A DNA stretch of 26,755 nucleotides from contig JADHKY010000004.1 of NCBI GenBank assembly GCA_016780945.1, positions 1 to 26,755 of the forward strand, given 5' to 3'. Both the position numbers and the translations under genes were made by a program. The notes under the pieces were generated by a model. The model was not told the DNA's origin and did no database searches. It was given only the letters and a program-made list of their open reading frames with translations. The first letter of the stretch is position 1, and the number at the start of each line of letters is the position of its first letter. The stretch comes from Aquiluna sp. GTDB lineage: Bacteria; Actinomycetota; Actinomycetes; Actinomycetales; Microbacteriaceae. Shown here piece by piece: positions 1-8,829 of the stretch.

Positions 1-317
1 CGAAGTACAGCAAAGAGTCCCCATTTGATCTTGTCTTCCACGGAGGCTCCGGCTCCACCGAGAAGGAAATAGCGGACGCTGTCAGCTTTGGTGTAATCAA
101 GATGAACATCGATACTGACACCCAGTACGCCTTCACCAGGCCAATCGTGGACCACATGTTCAAAAACTACGACGGCGTTCTAAAGATCGATGGTGAGGTT
201 GGTAACAAGAAGACCTACGACCCAAGAAACTGGGGTAAGTCGGCCGAGGCAGGAATGTCTGCAAGGGTAGTGGAGGCTGCAAAGCAGCTAGGCTCAGCCG
301 GTCAATCGAGCTGGTAG
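1..317 (+). CDS. fba: Class II fructose-bisphosphate aldolase, 3' end (partial)
   Basis: Reversible cleavage of fructose 1,6-bisphosphate to dihydroxyacetone phosphate and glyceraldehyde 3-phosphate in glycolysis/gluconeogenesis. Only the last 104 residues are present; the gene is open at the left edge, with its first whole codon at base 3. The class II signature is clear: FHGGSGS, whose His is a zinc ligand in the family, followed by GVIKMNIDTDTQ, the phosphate-binding and active-site strand. The C-terminal part with YDPRNWGKSAEAGM is typical of actinobacterial Fba. The gene ends 15 bases before the convergent stop of pdxH, leaving no room for a hairpin terminator between them. Confidence 0.95.
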   Translation, partial: KYSKESPFDLVFHGGSGSTEKEIADAVSFGVIKMNIDTDTQYAFTRPIVDHMFKNYDGVLKIDGEVGNKKTYDPRNWGKSAEAGMSARVVEAAKQLGSAGQSSW

Positions 318-332
318 GCAGGGCAAACAGAT

Positions 333-974
333 CTATGGCTGAAGCCGAGTAACCTTCCAGTTCTCAGCTTCAAGGGTCCTTGCGAAGGCAATCCGGTCGT
401 GCATGCGGTTCGACCTTCCCTTCCAGAATTCGATGCGACTAGGAACAATCCGGTAGCCGCCCCAATAATCGGGCTTTGGAACAACCTGGCCGTCAAACCT
501 CTTCAGAGCCTCACCGAACCGCTCATCAAGCATGCTGCGGGACTCAATTGGTTCAGACTGCCTCGATGACCATGCCGCGACCTGAGACTCGTGCGGTCTG
601 GAGTGAAAATACTCCTCCGAGTCTCTCTCAGAAACTCTCTCCACTGTCCCCTCAATCAAGACCTGGCGGTATATCGAATACCAACCAAATACCGCGCTCA
701 CGTGAGGGTTCTGTTCAATTGCCTGCCCCTTGCGGGAGGAGAAGTTCGTGAAAAAGACAAAGCCGTTGTCCTCAACGCCCTTCAAGAGCACAGTTCGAGA
801 ACTTGGTGTGTTTGCGCTCGTTACCGTGCTGAGAACAAAAGCGTTGGGCTCATAGATACCAGCCTCTTCCGCGGAAACGAGCCAGTTGCGAAACTGTTCA
901 ATTGGGTTAGTGACCAACTGGCTCTCATCAAGAGATTCTTGGCCGTAGTCTTCGTGTCTGCTGAGGGAGTCCAT
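333..974 (-). CDS. pdxH: Pyridoxamine/pyridoxine 5'-phosphate oxidase
   Basis: FMN-dependent oxidation of pyridoxamine or pyridoxine 5'-phosphate to pyridoxal 5'-phosphate, the last step of B6 salvage, in the cytosol. The 213-residue length is close to the usual ~215. The N-terminal half has the split-barrel FMN-binding stretch (SSRTVLLKGV, then FFTNFSSRKG), and the C-terminal region carries the conserved RSNRMHDR segment, whose Arg and His contact substrate in characterised PdxH proteins. ATG start at 974 with GGGAG about 10 bases upstream. It begins 13 bases after the ispH stop on the same strand, so the two are probably cotranscribed. PLP made here could serve IlvA in this window, but that link is generic. 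Confidence 0.95.
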   Translation of the reverse strand: MDSLSRHEDYGQESLDESQLVTNPIEQFRNWLVSAEEAGIYEPNAFVLSTVTSANTPSSRTVLLKGVEDNGFVFFTNFSSRKGQAIEQNPHVSAVFGWYSIYRQVLIEGTVERVSERDSEEYFHSRPHESQVAAWSSRQSEPIESRSMLDERFGEALKRFDGQVVPKPDYWGGYRIVPSRIEFWKGRSNRMHDRIAFARTLEAENWKVTRLQP

Positions 975-987
975 CTATGACTGCTCC

Positions 988-1983
988 CTAGCTACTGCTG
1001 CTTGCCTTGAGGTCTTTGCGAAGCTCTTTTGGCAGGGAGAACTGGATGTCTTCCTCGGCAGTGGTTACTGTCCTGACATCGCCGAAGTCTTTTTCGGCTA
1101 GGTAATCGAGCACCTCTTCGACTAGGTCCTCTGGCACTGAGGCGCCTGATGTGACGCCGACACTGGTAACCCCTTCGAACCACTCGTCCTTGATTTCTGA
1201 GGAGTCATCCACCCGGTATGCGGCTTTGGCACCTGCATCCAGCGCAACTTCAACCAGCCTCACAGTGTTTGAGGAGTTAGCCGAACCAACCACAATCACT
1301 AGATCTGACTCGGCCCCAACCTTCTTGATGGCAACCTGTCTGTTCTGCGTTGCGTAGCAAATGTCATCGCTTGGTGGGTTGTGCATCTTGGGGAATCGCT
1401 CCCGCAGCTTCACCACAGTCTCCATGGTCTCATCAACAGACAGGGTGGTCTGGGAGAGCCAAATGACCTTGTCTGGGTCCTTGACCTTGGCGTTCTGGAT
1501 GTCCTCATCGCCATCGATTAGCTGGATGGCGTGTGGGGCCTCTCCAGCGGTTCCCTCGACCTCCTCGTGGCCCTCGTGGCCAACCAGCAGAATGTCGTAA
1601 CCCTCTTTTTCAAAGCGAAGAACCTCTTTGTGGACTTTGGTCACCAATGGACAGGTGGCATCGATGGTGCGCTGATTGCGGGCGTTGGCCGCCTCGACCA
1701 CCGCCGGTGAGACACCATGCGCTGAAAAGACCATCACGCAACCCTCAGGAGCCTCTTCGACCTCATCAACAAAGATCGCTCCGCGCTTCTCGAGTGAGCG
1801 AACCACGTGTTTATTGTGGACGATCTGCTTCCTCACGTAAACAGGAGCACCATAGTGATCTAGAGCCTTCTCGACGGCAATCACCGCCCGGTCGACTCCG
1901 GCACAGTAACCCCTGGGGGCTGCCAGAAGAACCTTCTTTCCCGAATTGATGTCGGGCTGGGCGTTATTGTTGATTAGGGTCAC
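988..1983 (-). CDS. ispH: 4-hydroxy-3-methylbut-2-enyl diphosphate reductase
   Basis: Last step of the MEP isoprenoid pathway: reductive dehydration of HMBPP to IPP and DMAPP using a [4Fe-4S] cluster. The three cluster cysteines lie in [11 protein letters not shown] (about residue 27), [11 protein letters not shown] and ICYATQNRQ. Substrate-binding His/Glu are in IVHNKHVV and [10 protein letters not shown], and Ser/Asn in the SANSSNT segment. The protein is ~331 aa, normal for the family. Two tandem GTG codons (1986 and 1983) could start it. I prefer 1983 because a TAGAAT box ends exactly six bases upstream and no Shine-Dalgarno is visible, as expected for a leaderless mRNA. It is divergent from xseA with a gap of about 36 bases and is followed by pdxH. 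Confidence 0.96.
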   Translation of the reverse strand: MTLINNNAQPDINSGKKVLLAAPRGYCAGVDRAVIAVEKALDHYGAPVYVRKQIVHNKHVVRSLEKRGAIFVDEVEEAPEGCVMVFSAHGVSPAVVEAANARNQRTIDATCPLVTKVHKEVLRFEKEGYDILLVGHEGHEEVEGTAGEAPHAIQLIDGDEDIQNAKVKDPDKVIWLSQTTLSVDETMETVVKLRERFPKMHNPPSDDICYATQNRQVAIKKVGAESDLVIVVGSANSSNTVRLVEVALDAGAKAAYRVDDSSEIKDEWFEGVTSVGVTSGASVPEDLVEEVLDYLAEKDFGDVRTVTTAEEDIQFSLPKELRKDLKASSSS

Positions 1984-1989
1984 CACTCA

Positions 1990-1995
1990 ATTCTA
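1990..1995 (-). promoter_or_regulatory. -10 box for leaderless ispH
   Basis: On the minus strand TAGAAT is followed by six bases and then GTG (1983). This TANNNT-N6-start spacing would put the first transcribed base on the start codon. No convincing -35 is seen. The same geometry recurs at uppS, the hemolysin III gene, the DUF4307 gene and mfd. Confidence 0.55.
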
Positions 1996-2019
1996 CGAAC
2001 CGTTACCGGAGGCTATTGC

Positions 2020-3252
2020 ATGAATCAGCCAACGGCTCACGATGTTGAATCAAAAGTCTCCAGCGAACATTCCCCCTGGCAGGTCTCTCAGCTCTCAAAA
2101 AGCCTCAAAGACTGGATAGAAAAACTCGGCAGAGTTTGGGTTGAGGGAGAGCTCCAGCAGCTCCAGGTGAGAGGGGGCAACATCTTTGGCTCCCTGAGGG
2201 ACCTGGATGTCGAGAACTCCATCGAGATTCACGCATTCGATGCCTCGAGTGCTGAGATTGAGGCTGGTCTAAACCAGGGCGATCGGGTGGTTGCGCTATT
2301 GCAACCGCAGTTTTGGGCCAAAAACGGCAAACTCACAATGCGTGTGCTCAAAATGCACAAAGTTGGCCTTGGTGAGCTTCTCGAAAGAATTGAAAAGCTG
2401 CGCCAGCTCCTAATTTCCGAAGGCCTAGCAGATCCCGACAGAAAGAAGCCTCTTCCATTCTTGCCAGCAAAGATTGGGTTGATTACCGGTGCAAAATCTG
2501 ATGCCGAGAAAGACATTTTGCAAAATGCGAAGCTGCGTTGGCCAGAGGTGCAGTTCGAGGTGATCAATACCCTCGTGCAAGGTGACAAAGCTCCCGCAGA
2601 AATCATCATGGCAATGCAGCAGCTGGACCAGATGCCAGATGTTGACATCATCATCATCGCTCGCGGTGGTGGCAGCTTCCAAGACCTCCTGCCCTTCAGC
2701 GATGAGCGCTTGGTAAGGGCTGCAGCGGCCCTTTCAAAGCCAGTGGTGTCGGCAATCGGACATGAGAACGACTCTCCCCTGCTTGACCTGGTCGCAGACC
2801 TCAGAGCCTCTACGCCCACCGACGCAGCAAAACGGGTAGTTCCAGATGTCGTTGAAGAGCGCAGAGGAATCTCTCAAGCAAGAGAGCGGCTCGCGCTTCG
2901 AATTGGCAGTTTTATCGAGAATCAAATGCAGCTGATCGATTCCATCCTCTCCAGGCCAGTGCTTCGAAGTCCCTATGGCTTTGTGGAGCAGCAGGAGGAG
3001 CAGTTGGGTCAACTTGCAAGGCGACTTCAAGAAATCTTGGGCTTCAGAGTCGACAGGGCGCGAAGCGAAAACGATCAGCTCAAGGCCCGGGTTCGGTCGC
3101 TATCCCCGCAACTAACCATGGAGCGCGGCTATGCGGTTATAACCGACGAAGACGGCAAGCCCACAATCACCATAAAAAAGGGACAAAGCTTTCGCATCCA
3201 AAGTGCAAAACAGGAAATTTCAGCAACTGCCGACGAGGTTAGAGAGAAGTAA
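2020..3252 (+). CDS. xseA: Exodeoxyribonuclease VII large subunit
   Basis: Catalytic subunit of exonuclease VII, which degrades single-stranded DNA to oligonucleotides from both ends in repair. It has 410 residues. The N-terminal OB-fold domain is marked by VWVEGELQQLQVRGGNIFGSLRD (roughly residues 40-65). The catalytic region follows with GLITGAKSDAEKDI, ARGGGSFQDLLPFSDE and AIGHENDSPLLDLVADLRAS, then a helical C-terminal region. ATG at 2020 has a strong GGAGG seven bases upstream. Its stop overlaps the xseB start by one base (TAATG), which fits translational coupling of the two subunits. It is the first gene of a likely five-gene operon running to fumC. Confidence 0.96.
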   Translation: MNQPTAHDVESKVSSEHSPWQVSQLSKSLKDWIEKLGRVWVEGELQQLQVRGGNIFGSLRDLDVENSIEIHAFDASSAEIEAGLNQGDRVVALLQPQFWAKNGKLTMRVLKMHKVGLGELLERIEKLRQLLISEGLADPDRKKPLPFLPAKIGLITGAKSDAEKDILQNAKLRWPEVQFEVINTLVQGDKAPAEIIMAMQQLDQMPDVDIIIIARGGGSFQDLLPFSDERLVRAAAALSKPVVSAIGHENDSPLLDLVADLRASTPTDAAKRVVPDVVEERRGISQARERLALRIGSFIENQMQLIDSILSRPVLRSPYGFVEQQEEQLGQLARRLQEILGFRVDRARSENDQLKARVRSLSPQLTMERGYAVITDEDGKPTITIKKGQSFRIQSAKQEISATADEVREK

Positions 3253-3461
3253 TGGCTAAAGAAGAAAAAACCATCAGCTACGAGCAGGCTCGTGATGAGC
3301 TGCAACAGGTTGTCAGCAAGCTCGAGGGTCAGACAGTGAGCCTCGAGGAGTCAATGGCGCTCTGGGAGCGTGGCGAAGAGCTAGCCAAAATCTGCGAGGA
3401 GTGGCTCTCGGGAGCAAGAAAGAAACTCGACGCTGCTCAAAGTAAGCGCGAGGCTAAGTGA
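3252..3461 (+). CDS. xseB: Exodeoxyribonuclease VII small subunit
   Basis: Small helical subunit that assembles in several copies on XseA. The 69 aa match the family length. The protein is almost wholly alpha-helical with the typical ISYEQARDELQQVVSKLE start and the LEESMALWERGEELAK segment. The start overlaps the xseA stop by one base, and the stop overlaps the next gene's GTG by four bases (GTGA), so stoichiometry is probably set by coupled translation. Confidence 0.95.
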   Translation: MAKEEKTISYEQARDELQQVVSKLEGQTVSLEESMALWERGEELAKICEEWLSGARKKLDAAQSKREAK

Positions 3462-4027
3462 GCGCAGCTGCCCAGAGGCGAGCAAAGCAGACAGTTCGCA
3501 ACCTAATTTTTTCAATGGTCGCGACTTTGGGCCTAGTAATCCTGTTGGTGCTAGGGGTACCCCGAGACGATTCCAATCGAATTGCCGAGGTTGACTTCAG
3601 GCAGATTGCCGCCGAGGCAGAGGCTTCGCTTGGGTTTGAGGTAATAACTCCAGAGGTTCCATCTAGCTGGTGGTCCAATGCCGCCAGGCTAGAGACAGAC
3701 CTCGGTGTGCAGAGCTGGTACGTCGGCTTCGTGACAGAAGACAACCAATTCATTGCCTTACTTCATGGTTTTGAGGTCAATCCGAGCTGGACAGCCTTGA
3801 CTCTGCAGGGGAACTGGCTCGAGGACGAGGTCGTTATCTCGGGGAGAACCTGGGAGATATGGCCCTCACTAACGCCCACTAACCCCCCGGGAACCAAGGA
3901 TTACGCGATGCTTCACAACTTCTCCGACTCCGCCGTTGTAATCTATGGAACGGCCAGCGAAGACGACTTCAGGCTCCTTGCCACACTCGTCTCAGAAGAA
4001 ATTGAGGAGATCCTTGCGACCGACTAA
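3458..4027 (+). CDS. DUF4245 membrane-anchored protein
   Basis: Conserved actinobacterial protein of unknown function, 189 aa, recognised as DUF4245 by its layout. There is a short basic N-terminus (AAAQRRAKQTVRN), one transmembrane helix at about residues 15-34, then an extracytoplasmic domain with PSSWWSNAARLE, a WYVGF strand and a C-terminal region where the family usually assesses a second substrate-like fold (ISGRTWEIWP). GTG start at 3458 overlaps the xseB stop. M. tuberculosis carries a DUF4245 protein in the same fum/xse neighbourhood. No catalytic motif is visible, so no activity is proposed. Confidence 0.85.
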   Translation: MSAAAQRRAKQTVRNLIFSMVATLGLVILLVLGVPRDDSNRIAEVDFRQIAAEAEASLGFEVITPEVPSSWWSNAARLETDLGVQSWYVGFVTEDNQFIALLHGFEVNPSWTALTLQGNWLEDEVVISGRTWEIWPSLTPTNPPGTKDYAMLHNFSDSAVVIYGTASEDDFRLLATLVSEEIEEILATD

Positions 4028-4634
4028 CGCCCGCGAAGCCTGGCAAGTTCTCAAGGCTGGAAATCAGAACTTTGTGGCCGGAACACCAGCCCACCCCAGG
4101 CAGGATGCTGAGCTTCGGAAGTCCCTGGCGGGTCAACAAAGTCCATTTGCTGCCCTTTTTGGTTGTTCCGACTCGAGGCTCAGCGCGGAGATGATCTTTG
4201 ATGTTGGCTTGGGTGACCTATTCGTGGTTAGAAATGCCGGGCAAGTAATCGCTCAGACGATCATCGGTTCCCTGGAGTTCTCGGTTGAGGTTTTGCAGGT
4301 GCCGCTAATTCTTGTCCTTGGCCATGACAGCTGCGGGGCTGTTAGGGCCTCATTGGACGCGGTAGAGGGAAACCTGAGTGTTGAAGGCGAATACATCGAG
4401 AATTTGGTGGAACGAATCGTGCCGACGGTAAATCGTTCACTGGCGCGCGGCCAGACCGAGGTTGACCTGATAACCAGAGACCACATAGTTGACACCATCG
4501 ATGAGCTCCTCGAGATGTCAACACTCATCCGAAGCCGAGTTGAAAGTGGCAAACTAGCAGTGGTAGGAGCCCAGTATCGCCTCGAAGAGGGTCAGGTTGA
4601 GCTCATTGCATCAAGAGGACAGCTAGAGAGTTAG
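4014..4634 (+). CDS. Beta-class carbonic anhydrase
   Basis: Zinc enzyme interconverting CO2 and bicarbonate. With a TTG start at 4014 the protein is 206 aa. Zinc ligands are seen as Cys51 and Asp53 (CSDSRL) and His104/Cys107 (GHDSCG), and Arg55 forms the Asp-Arg dyad. TTG 4014 is chosen because GAGGAG lies four bases upstream and the N-terminus then reads like family members ([24 protein letters not shown]). The open frame extends further upstream but only through the DUF4245 gene. The start lies 14 bases inside DUF4245, so coupling is likely. It may supply bicarbonate to carboxylases, and its place next to fumC fits central metabolism. Confidence 0.93.
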   Translation: MRPTNAREAWQVLKAGNQNFVAGTPAHPRQDAELRKSLAGQQSPFAALFGCSDSRLSAEMIFDVGLGDLFVVRNAGQVIAQTIIGSLEFSVEVLQVPLILVLGHDSCGAVRASLDAVEGNLSVEGEYIENLVERIVPTVNRSLARGQTEVDLITRDHIVDTIDELLEMSTLIRSRVESGKLAVVGAQYRLEEGQVELIASRGQLES

Positions 4635-4641
4635 AGGAAAC

Positions 4642-6030
4642 ATGGAATACCGCATCGAAAAAGACACGATGGGTGAGGTTCGAGTTCCCAAAGACGCTCT
4701 CTACAGAGCCCAGACTCAGCGGGCAGTGGAAAACTTTCCAATCAGCGGGACTCCACTTGAAAGAGAACACATCATCGCCCTGGCGAGAATCAAGAAGGCG
4801 GCTGCCGCCGCAAACTCAGCTCTAGGTCACCTGGATAAGGAAATTGCCAAGGCAATTGAGGCCTCAGCAGACGAGATCATCGCGGGCAACCACCACGAGC
4901 ACTTCCCGGTAGATGTCTTCCAGACTGGATCTGGAACAAGCTCGAATATGAACATGAACGAAGTGCTCGCAACTCTGGCAACAGCAAAGCTTGGCAGCGA
5001 GGTCCACCCCAACGACCATGTAAACATGAGCCAATCCTCAAACGATGTCTTCCCCACCAGCGTGCACGTAGCGGTCACCAGTGCCCTCGTGAACGACCTT
5101 CTGCCGGCTCTTGACTACCTCGCCAAAGCACTCGAGGAGAAGGCGGCAAAGTGGGCTGAGGCGGTAAAGCCAGGACGCACCCACCTAATGGATGCAACTC
5201 CGGTGACCTTTGGTCAGGAGTTTGCAGGTTATGCGGCACAGATTCGCTACGGCATCGAGAGGGTCAATGCCGCACTCCCAAGGGTCTCAGAGGTACCGCA
5301 GGGAGGCACCGCCACCGGCACCGGCATCAACACCCCGGCAGGGTTCCCCCAGCAGGTGATAAAGCTCCTTGCCGCAGACACCAACCTTCCAATCACTGAG
5401 GCTAGGGACCACTTTGAGGCCCAAGGTGCAAGAGACGGGCTAGTTGAAGCCTCTGGTGCGCTGAAGGTGATTGCTGTCAGTCTCACGAAGATAAACAACG
5501 ACCTCAGGTGGATGGGCTCCGGACCCAACACAGGCATTGGCGAGCTACACATCCCTGACCTGCAGCCCGGAAGCTCCATCATGCCTGGCAAGGTTAACCC
5601 GGTAATCCCAGAGGCAGTGCTCATGGTCTGCTCCAGGGTTATCGGCAATGACGCCACCATCACCTGGGCGGGTGCTTCTGGAAACTTTGAACTGAATGTC
5701 GCCATACCGGTAATGGGTAACGCGCTCCTTGAGTCGATTAGGTTGCTTGCGAACTCAATGCGCGTGCTTGCCGACAAAACTATCTCAGGACTGGAGATCA
5801 ACGCAGAACGTGCCAAGGCAATGGCTGGCTCTAGCCCATCTATCGTCACTCCTCTCAACAAATACATCGGCTATGAGGCAGCAGCCAAAATTGCCAAGCA
5901 CGCGGTTGCGAAGTCAATCACCGTGAAAGAGGCGACCATTGAGCTGGGTTTTGTGGACGGCGAGAAGCTAACGATGGAGCAACTGGATCAGGCTCTCGAT
6001 GTTTTGCCTATGACAAGGCCTCCGCAGTAA
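4642..6030 (+). CDS. fumC: Class II fumarate hydratase
   Basis: Iron-independent fumarase converting fumarate and water to L-malate in the TCA cycle. It has 462 aa, the normal length. Landmarks are [14 protein letters not shown] (about residues 95-108), [29 protein letters not shown] (catalytic His region) and the flexible signature loop [11 protein letters not shown] at about residues 310-320 with the catalytic serine. ATG start with AGAGGAAA upstream. It lies seven bases after the carbonic anhydrase stop and its last 23 bases overlap the convergent prepilin peptidase gene. Confidence 0.97.
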   Translation: MEYRIEKDTMGEVRVPKDALYRAQTQRAVENFPISGTPLEREHIIALARIKKAAAAANSALGHLDKEIAKAIEASADEIIAGNHHEHFPVDVFQTGSGTSSNMNMNEVLATLATAKLGSEVHPNDHVNMSQSSNDVFPTSVHVAVTSALVNDLLPALDYLAKALEEKAAKWAEAVKPGRTHLMDATPVTFGQEFAGYAAQIRYGIERVNAALPRVSEVPQGGTATGTGINTPAGFPQQVIKLLAADTNLPITEARDHFEAQGARDGLVEASGALKVIAVSLTKINNDLRWMGSGPNTGIGELHIPDLQPGSSIMPGKVNPVIPEAVLMVCSRVIGNDATITWAGASGNFELNVAIPVMGNALLESIRLLANSMRVLADKTISGLEINAERAKAMAGSSPSIVTPLNKYIGYEAAAKIAKHAVAKSITVKEATIELGFVDGEKLTMEQLDQALDVLPMTRPPQ

Positions 6031-6505
6031 TTCTGAAAAGCGGATAGCCGGCAAATACAAAGAACCCCAAGAGCAGGTAAGGGCCCATTGCCACCGGCGT
6101 CTTCCAAGTCAGCTTGCCCATCAGCATGCCAATTGCACTCACTAAAGAGGCCAAAGTAAAGCTCAGGGTGAGTGCGAACAGGACAAGCCACGGTGAATAC
6201 CATGCCAATAAGAGATTGGTAGCGCTCAGTAGCTTCACATCCCCCATCCCCACGTCCGCGTATTTTGCGAGCAGGTATCCAATTCCAAAGGTCGAGAGTG
6301 AAATACCCAAAGCGATTAGCAATTGCAGGTAGCGATTATCGCTGACCGCAACAAAGCCTGTGGCAAAGATTGAAAGTGCGATTGCCGAGTATGTGAAGCG
6401 ATTGGGGAGCCTGTGCTCTCTGAGGTCGGTAAGAACAAGCGGAATGCTCGCAAAAAGTAGGTATCCGACAGGTATCAAGAGAATCAGCTCAGCCACAAAG
6501 CTCAA
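6008..6505 (-). CDS. Short A24-family prepilin peptidase-like membrane protease
   Basis: Polytopic membrane protein, 165 aa, with about six hydrophobic segments. The two aspartates of the A24 (type IV prepilin peptidase) family are present: Asp27 in [11 protein letters not shown] and Asp89 in GMGDVKL, the GxGD motif. The N-terminal cysteine-rich/methyltransferase domain of PilD-type enzymes is missing, as in archaeal-like or Tad/Flp-type and many actinobacterial A24 proteins. The start is uncertain: TTG at 6505, or GTG at 6496, which has TAGTTT seven bases upstream. No pilin or pilus assembly gene is visible in the window. The 3' end overlaps fumC by 23 bases on the opposite strand, and it follows the PhoH gene after 53 bases. 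Confidence 0.8.
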   Translation of the reverse strand: MSFVAELILLIPVGYLLFASIPLVLTDLREHRLPNRFTYSAIALSIFATGFVAVSDNRYLQLLIALGISLSTFGIGYLLAKYADVGMGDVKLLSATNLLLAWYSPWLVLFALTLSFTLASLVSAIGMLMGKLTWKTPVAMGPYLLLGFFVFAGYPLFRITAEALS

Positions 6506-6558
6506 ACTAAGCCAGGCTTCAAAAAGCCCCTTTGAGTTATCCCCAGGTGAGCTATTAG

Positions 6559-7929
6559 CTAATCAAGCAGGTCGGTGACCAAGGCCGCAATCTCACTTCG
6601 CTCAGATCGAGTGAGCGTGATGTGACTAAAGAGCGGCTGTCCCTTCAGGGTCTCAACCACCGAAGCAATACCGTCGTGGCGACCAACCCGGAGATTGTCT
6701 CGCTGTGCGACATCGTGGGTGAGGATTACGCGAGACTTCTGGCCGATCCTGGAGAGCATGGTCAGGAGCACGTTTCGCTCCAGCGACTGAGCCTCGTCAA
6801 CAATTACGAAGGAGTCGTGAAGCGAGCGTCCACGGATGTGAGTCAGCGGCAGCACCTCGAGAATGCCACGATTCACAACTTCCTCAACGACCTCCTTGGA
6901 GACAAGAGCCCCGAGAGTGTCGAAAACGGCCTGAGCCCAGGGGTTCATCTTCTCCCCCTCGGTGCCTGGCAGGTAGCCAAGCTCCTGACCACCAACCGCA
7001 TAGAGAGGCCTAAAGATCATGATCTTCTTGTGCTGTCTGCGCTCTAAGACAGCCTCGAGGCCGGCACAGAGTGCCAAGGCGCTCTTTCCAGTTCCTGCCC
7101 TGCCTCCAAGAGAGACAATGCCAATTTCCTGATCGAGAAGGACATCAATTGCCAGTCTCTGCTCCGCAGACCTTCCGTGTACTCCAAATACTTCGCGGTC
7201 ACCGCGAACCAGCTTGACAGTCTTGCTCTCGGTCACTCGTCCTAGGGCACTGCCTCGCTCCGAGTGGATGATGAGACCGGTGTTGATCGGCATTTCCTTG
7301 GCATCGGGGTGGCTAATTTCCTCAGAGTCGTAGAGATTTGCCATCTCGGTCGCCGAGAGGTGCAGGTCGGATATACCGCTCCACTCATCGGTTGCCAGCT
7401 CGTGCAGGTACTCCTCGGCCCTGAGGCCAATTGACGATGCCTTGACGCGCATCGGAAGGTCCTTTGAGACAACTGTTACCGCAAAGCCCTCGTTACTGAG
7501 GTTGGCTGCCACGGCCAGGATCCTTGAGTCGTTGTCTCCCAGCTGGAAGCCGGTTGGGAGAATCGACTGGTCAATGTGGTTTAGCTCAACCCTGAGAGTG
7601 CCGCCCTGACCAACCTCGACTGGAAAGTCGAGACGCTCATGACGCTGACGAAGTTCATCAAGGTTTCTCAGTACCTTGCGGGCGAAGTAGCCAATCTCGA
7701 GGTCATTGCGCTTTTTCTCAAGCTCGTTGATGACCACTATCGGAATGACCACCTCGTGCTCTTCAAATCTAAAGAGGGCCTTTGGGTCCGAAAGTAGGAC
7801 AGAGGTATCTAGCACGAAGGTGCGGACCTGGGTCTCGGACTTGGACTTGGTAGCGGGCTTACTCACCACCTCAGGACTCGTTTTGCTTTTCGTTGCTGCT
7901 TTGGACCTGGGGTTAGAGGTAGTTGCCAC
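6559..7929 (-). CDS. PIN domain-PhoH ATPase fusion (PhoH2 type)
   Basis: 456 aa. After a Ser/Thr/Lys-rich N-terminal stretch (residues 1-35) comes a PIN nuclease-like domain starting [13 protein letters not shown], with further acidic residues around [10 protein letters not shown]. The C-terminal half is a PhoH P-loop ATPase with Walker [12 protein letters not shown] near residue 280 and Walker B-like FVIVDEAQS. Mycobacterial proteins of this architecture (PhoH2) have been reported as sequence-specific RNA unwinding and cleaving enzymes, so RNA processing is the likely role by homology. GTG start at 7929 with AAAGGAG five bases upstream. Not part of an obvious toxin-antitoxin pair: no small antitoxin gene precedes it in the 100 bases back to the uppS gene. 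Confidence 0.92.
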   Translation of the reverse strand: MATTSNPRSKAATKSKTSPEVVSKPATKSKSETQVRTFVLDTSVLLSDPKALFRFEEHEVVIPIVVINELEKKRNDLEIGYFARKVLRNLDELRQRHERLDFPVEVGQGGTLRVELNHIDQSILPTGFQLGDNDSRILAVAANLSNEGFAVTVVSKDLPMRVKASSIGLRAEEYLHELATDEWSGISDLHLSATEMANLYDSEEISHPDAKEMPINTGLIIHSERGSALGRVTESKTVKLVRGDREVFGVHGRSAEQRLAIDVLLDQEIGIVSLGGRAGTGKSALALCAGLEAVLERRQHKKIMIFRPLYAVGGQELGYLPGTEGEKMNPWAQAVFDTLGALVSKEVVEEVVNRGILEVLPLTHIRGRSLHDSFVIVDEAQSLERNVLLTMLSRIGQKSRVILTHDVAQRDNLRVGRHDGIASVVETLKGQPLFSHITLTRSERSEIAALVTDLLD

Positions 7930-8029
7930 CTGCGCTCCTTTGGGGTGCGATTGCCATCAATCTACGCCTGAGGTTTAAGGTTGCTTGCGATAAACACGCC
8001 CAAAAGAAAATCGTTTACCTAAGTGAAAT
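7930..8029 (-). promoter_or_regulatory. Leader and promoter region of the PhoH gene
   Basis: This 100-base gap between uppS and the PhoH gene has no coding sequence I can support. On the minus strand it holds TAGATT (7964-7959), a possible -10, which would give a leader of about 22 bases containing AAAGGAG (7941-7935). I see no clear -35 and no hairpin followed by a T run, so how the uppS transcript ends is unclear. Confidence 0.4.
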
Positions 8030-8788
8030 CTAGGCTCCGAAACGGCGGTGTCTGCGCTGGAAATCCCTGATGGCTCTGAGAAAGTCAACCCTGCGAAAAT
8101 CTGGCCACAGTGCCTCAGCGAAGTAGAACTCGCTGTTCGCGCTCTGCCAAAGCAGGAAGCCGCTGAGGCGCTGTTCACCAGAGGTTCTGATGAGCAGGTC
8201 AGGATCTGGCTGACCACCGGTATAGAGATTCTCGGCAATGAGTTCCGGTGTCATCAGCTCGGCAAGGTGCTCGATCGAGCTTCCGCTAGAAGCGTGCTTT
8301 CTGAGGATTGATCGCATCGCATCGGCAATCTCTTTTCTGCCTCCATAGGCAATTGCGAGATTTACGTGGGTGCCAACTTTGTCCTTTGTCAGCTCCTCGA
8401 CTCTGCGAAGCCTTTCTGCCGCCTCTGCGCCGAGGGCCTCGAGGTCCCCGACAACCTGAAGCTTCCAACGTCCGAGCTCGGCAAGGTGCTCGGCAAGTGT
8501 GATGATGATGTCGATCAAGTCATCGAGTTCTTCGCTATTTCGACCTGAGAGGTTGTCGGTTGATAGCAGATAAAGAGTGACGTGCTCAATGCCGAGGTCG
8601 GTGCACCAACCAACAAAGTCAACTATTCGCCTGGCTCCTGCAGTGTGCCCAAGTGACCTGTCAAATCCCTGCTCTTGTGCCCAGCGCCGGTTGCCGTCGA
8701 CCATGACCCCGATATGCCTTGGCATGTCGCTGGGCCTGAGTCCCGACTCAATCTGCTTTTCATAAAAGCGGTAGAGGACATTTCGCAC
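8030..8788 (-). CDS. uppS: Cis-prenyltransferase (isoprenyl transferase, UppS family)
   Basis: Condenses IPP onto an allylic diphosphate with cis geometry to make a polyprenyl diphosphate. It has 252 aa. The N-terminal HIGVMVDGNRRWA holds the catalytic Asp31. The C-terminal part has DLLIRTSGEQRLSGFLLWQ and the EFYFAEALWPDF block that binds IPP and Mg2+. Chain length cannot be read from the sequence. The neighbourhood with hemolysin III and DUF4307/greA matches the M. tuberculosis short-chain Z-FPP synthase locus, while a single family member would have to make the undecaprenyl carrier. GTG start at 8788 has no Shine-Dalgarno but has TAACCT six bases upstream. Divergent from the hemolysin III gene. 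Confidence 0.93.
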   Translation of the reverse strand: MRNVLYRFYEKQIESGLRPSDMPRHIGVMVDGNRRWAQEQGFDRSLGHTAGARRIVDFVGWCTDLGIEHVTLYLLSTDNLSGRNSEELDDLIDIIITLAEHLAELGRWKLQVVGDLEALGAEAAERLRRVEELTKDKVGTHVNLAIAYGGRKEIADAMRSILRKHASSGSSIEHLAELMTPELIAENLYTGGQPDPDLLIRTSGEQRLSGFLLWQSANSEFYFAEALWPDFRRVDFLRAIRDFQRRHRRFGA

Positions 8789-8794
8789 CCCAAA

Positions 8795-8800
8795 AGGTTA
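8795..8800 (-). promoter_or_regulatory. -10 box for leaderless uppS
   Basis: TAACCT on the minus strand, six bases (TTTGGG) before the GTG start at 8788, with no Shine-Dalgarno between. It sits in a 53-base divergent intergenic region opposite an equivalent box for the hemolysin III gene. No clear -35. Confidence 0.55.
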
Positions 8801-8829
8801 GTCGAAACCCCCTTTTCACATTTTTGCCA

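Noticed and set aside
2229..2819. 196-residue open frame on the minus strand within xseA
   Set aside because: Antisense to the catalytic region of xseA, Ser/Arg-rich low-complexity translation, no ribosome site or family match.
5247..5867. 206-residue open frame on the minus strand within fumC
   Set aside because: Shadow of the fumC signature region; composition is that of an antisense frame.
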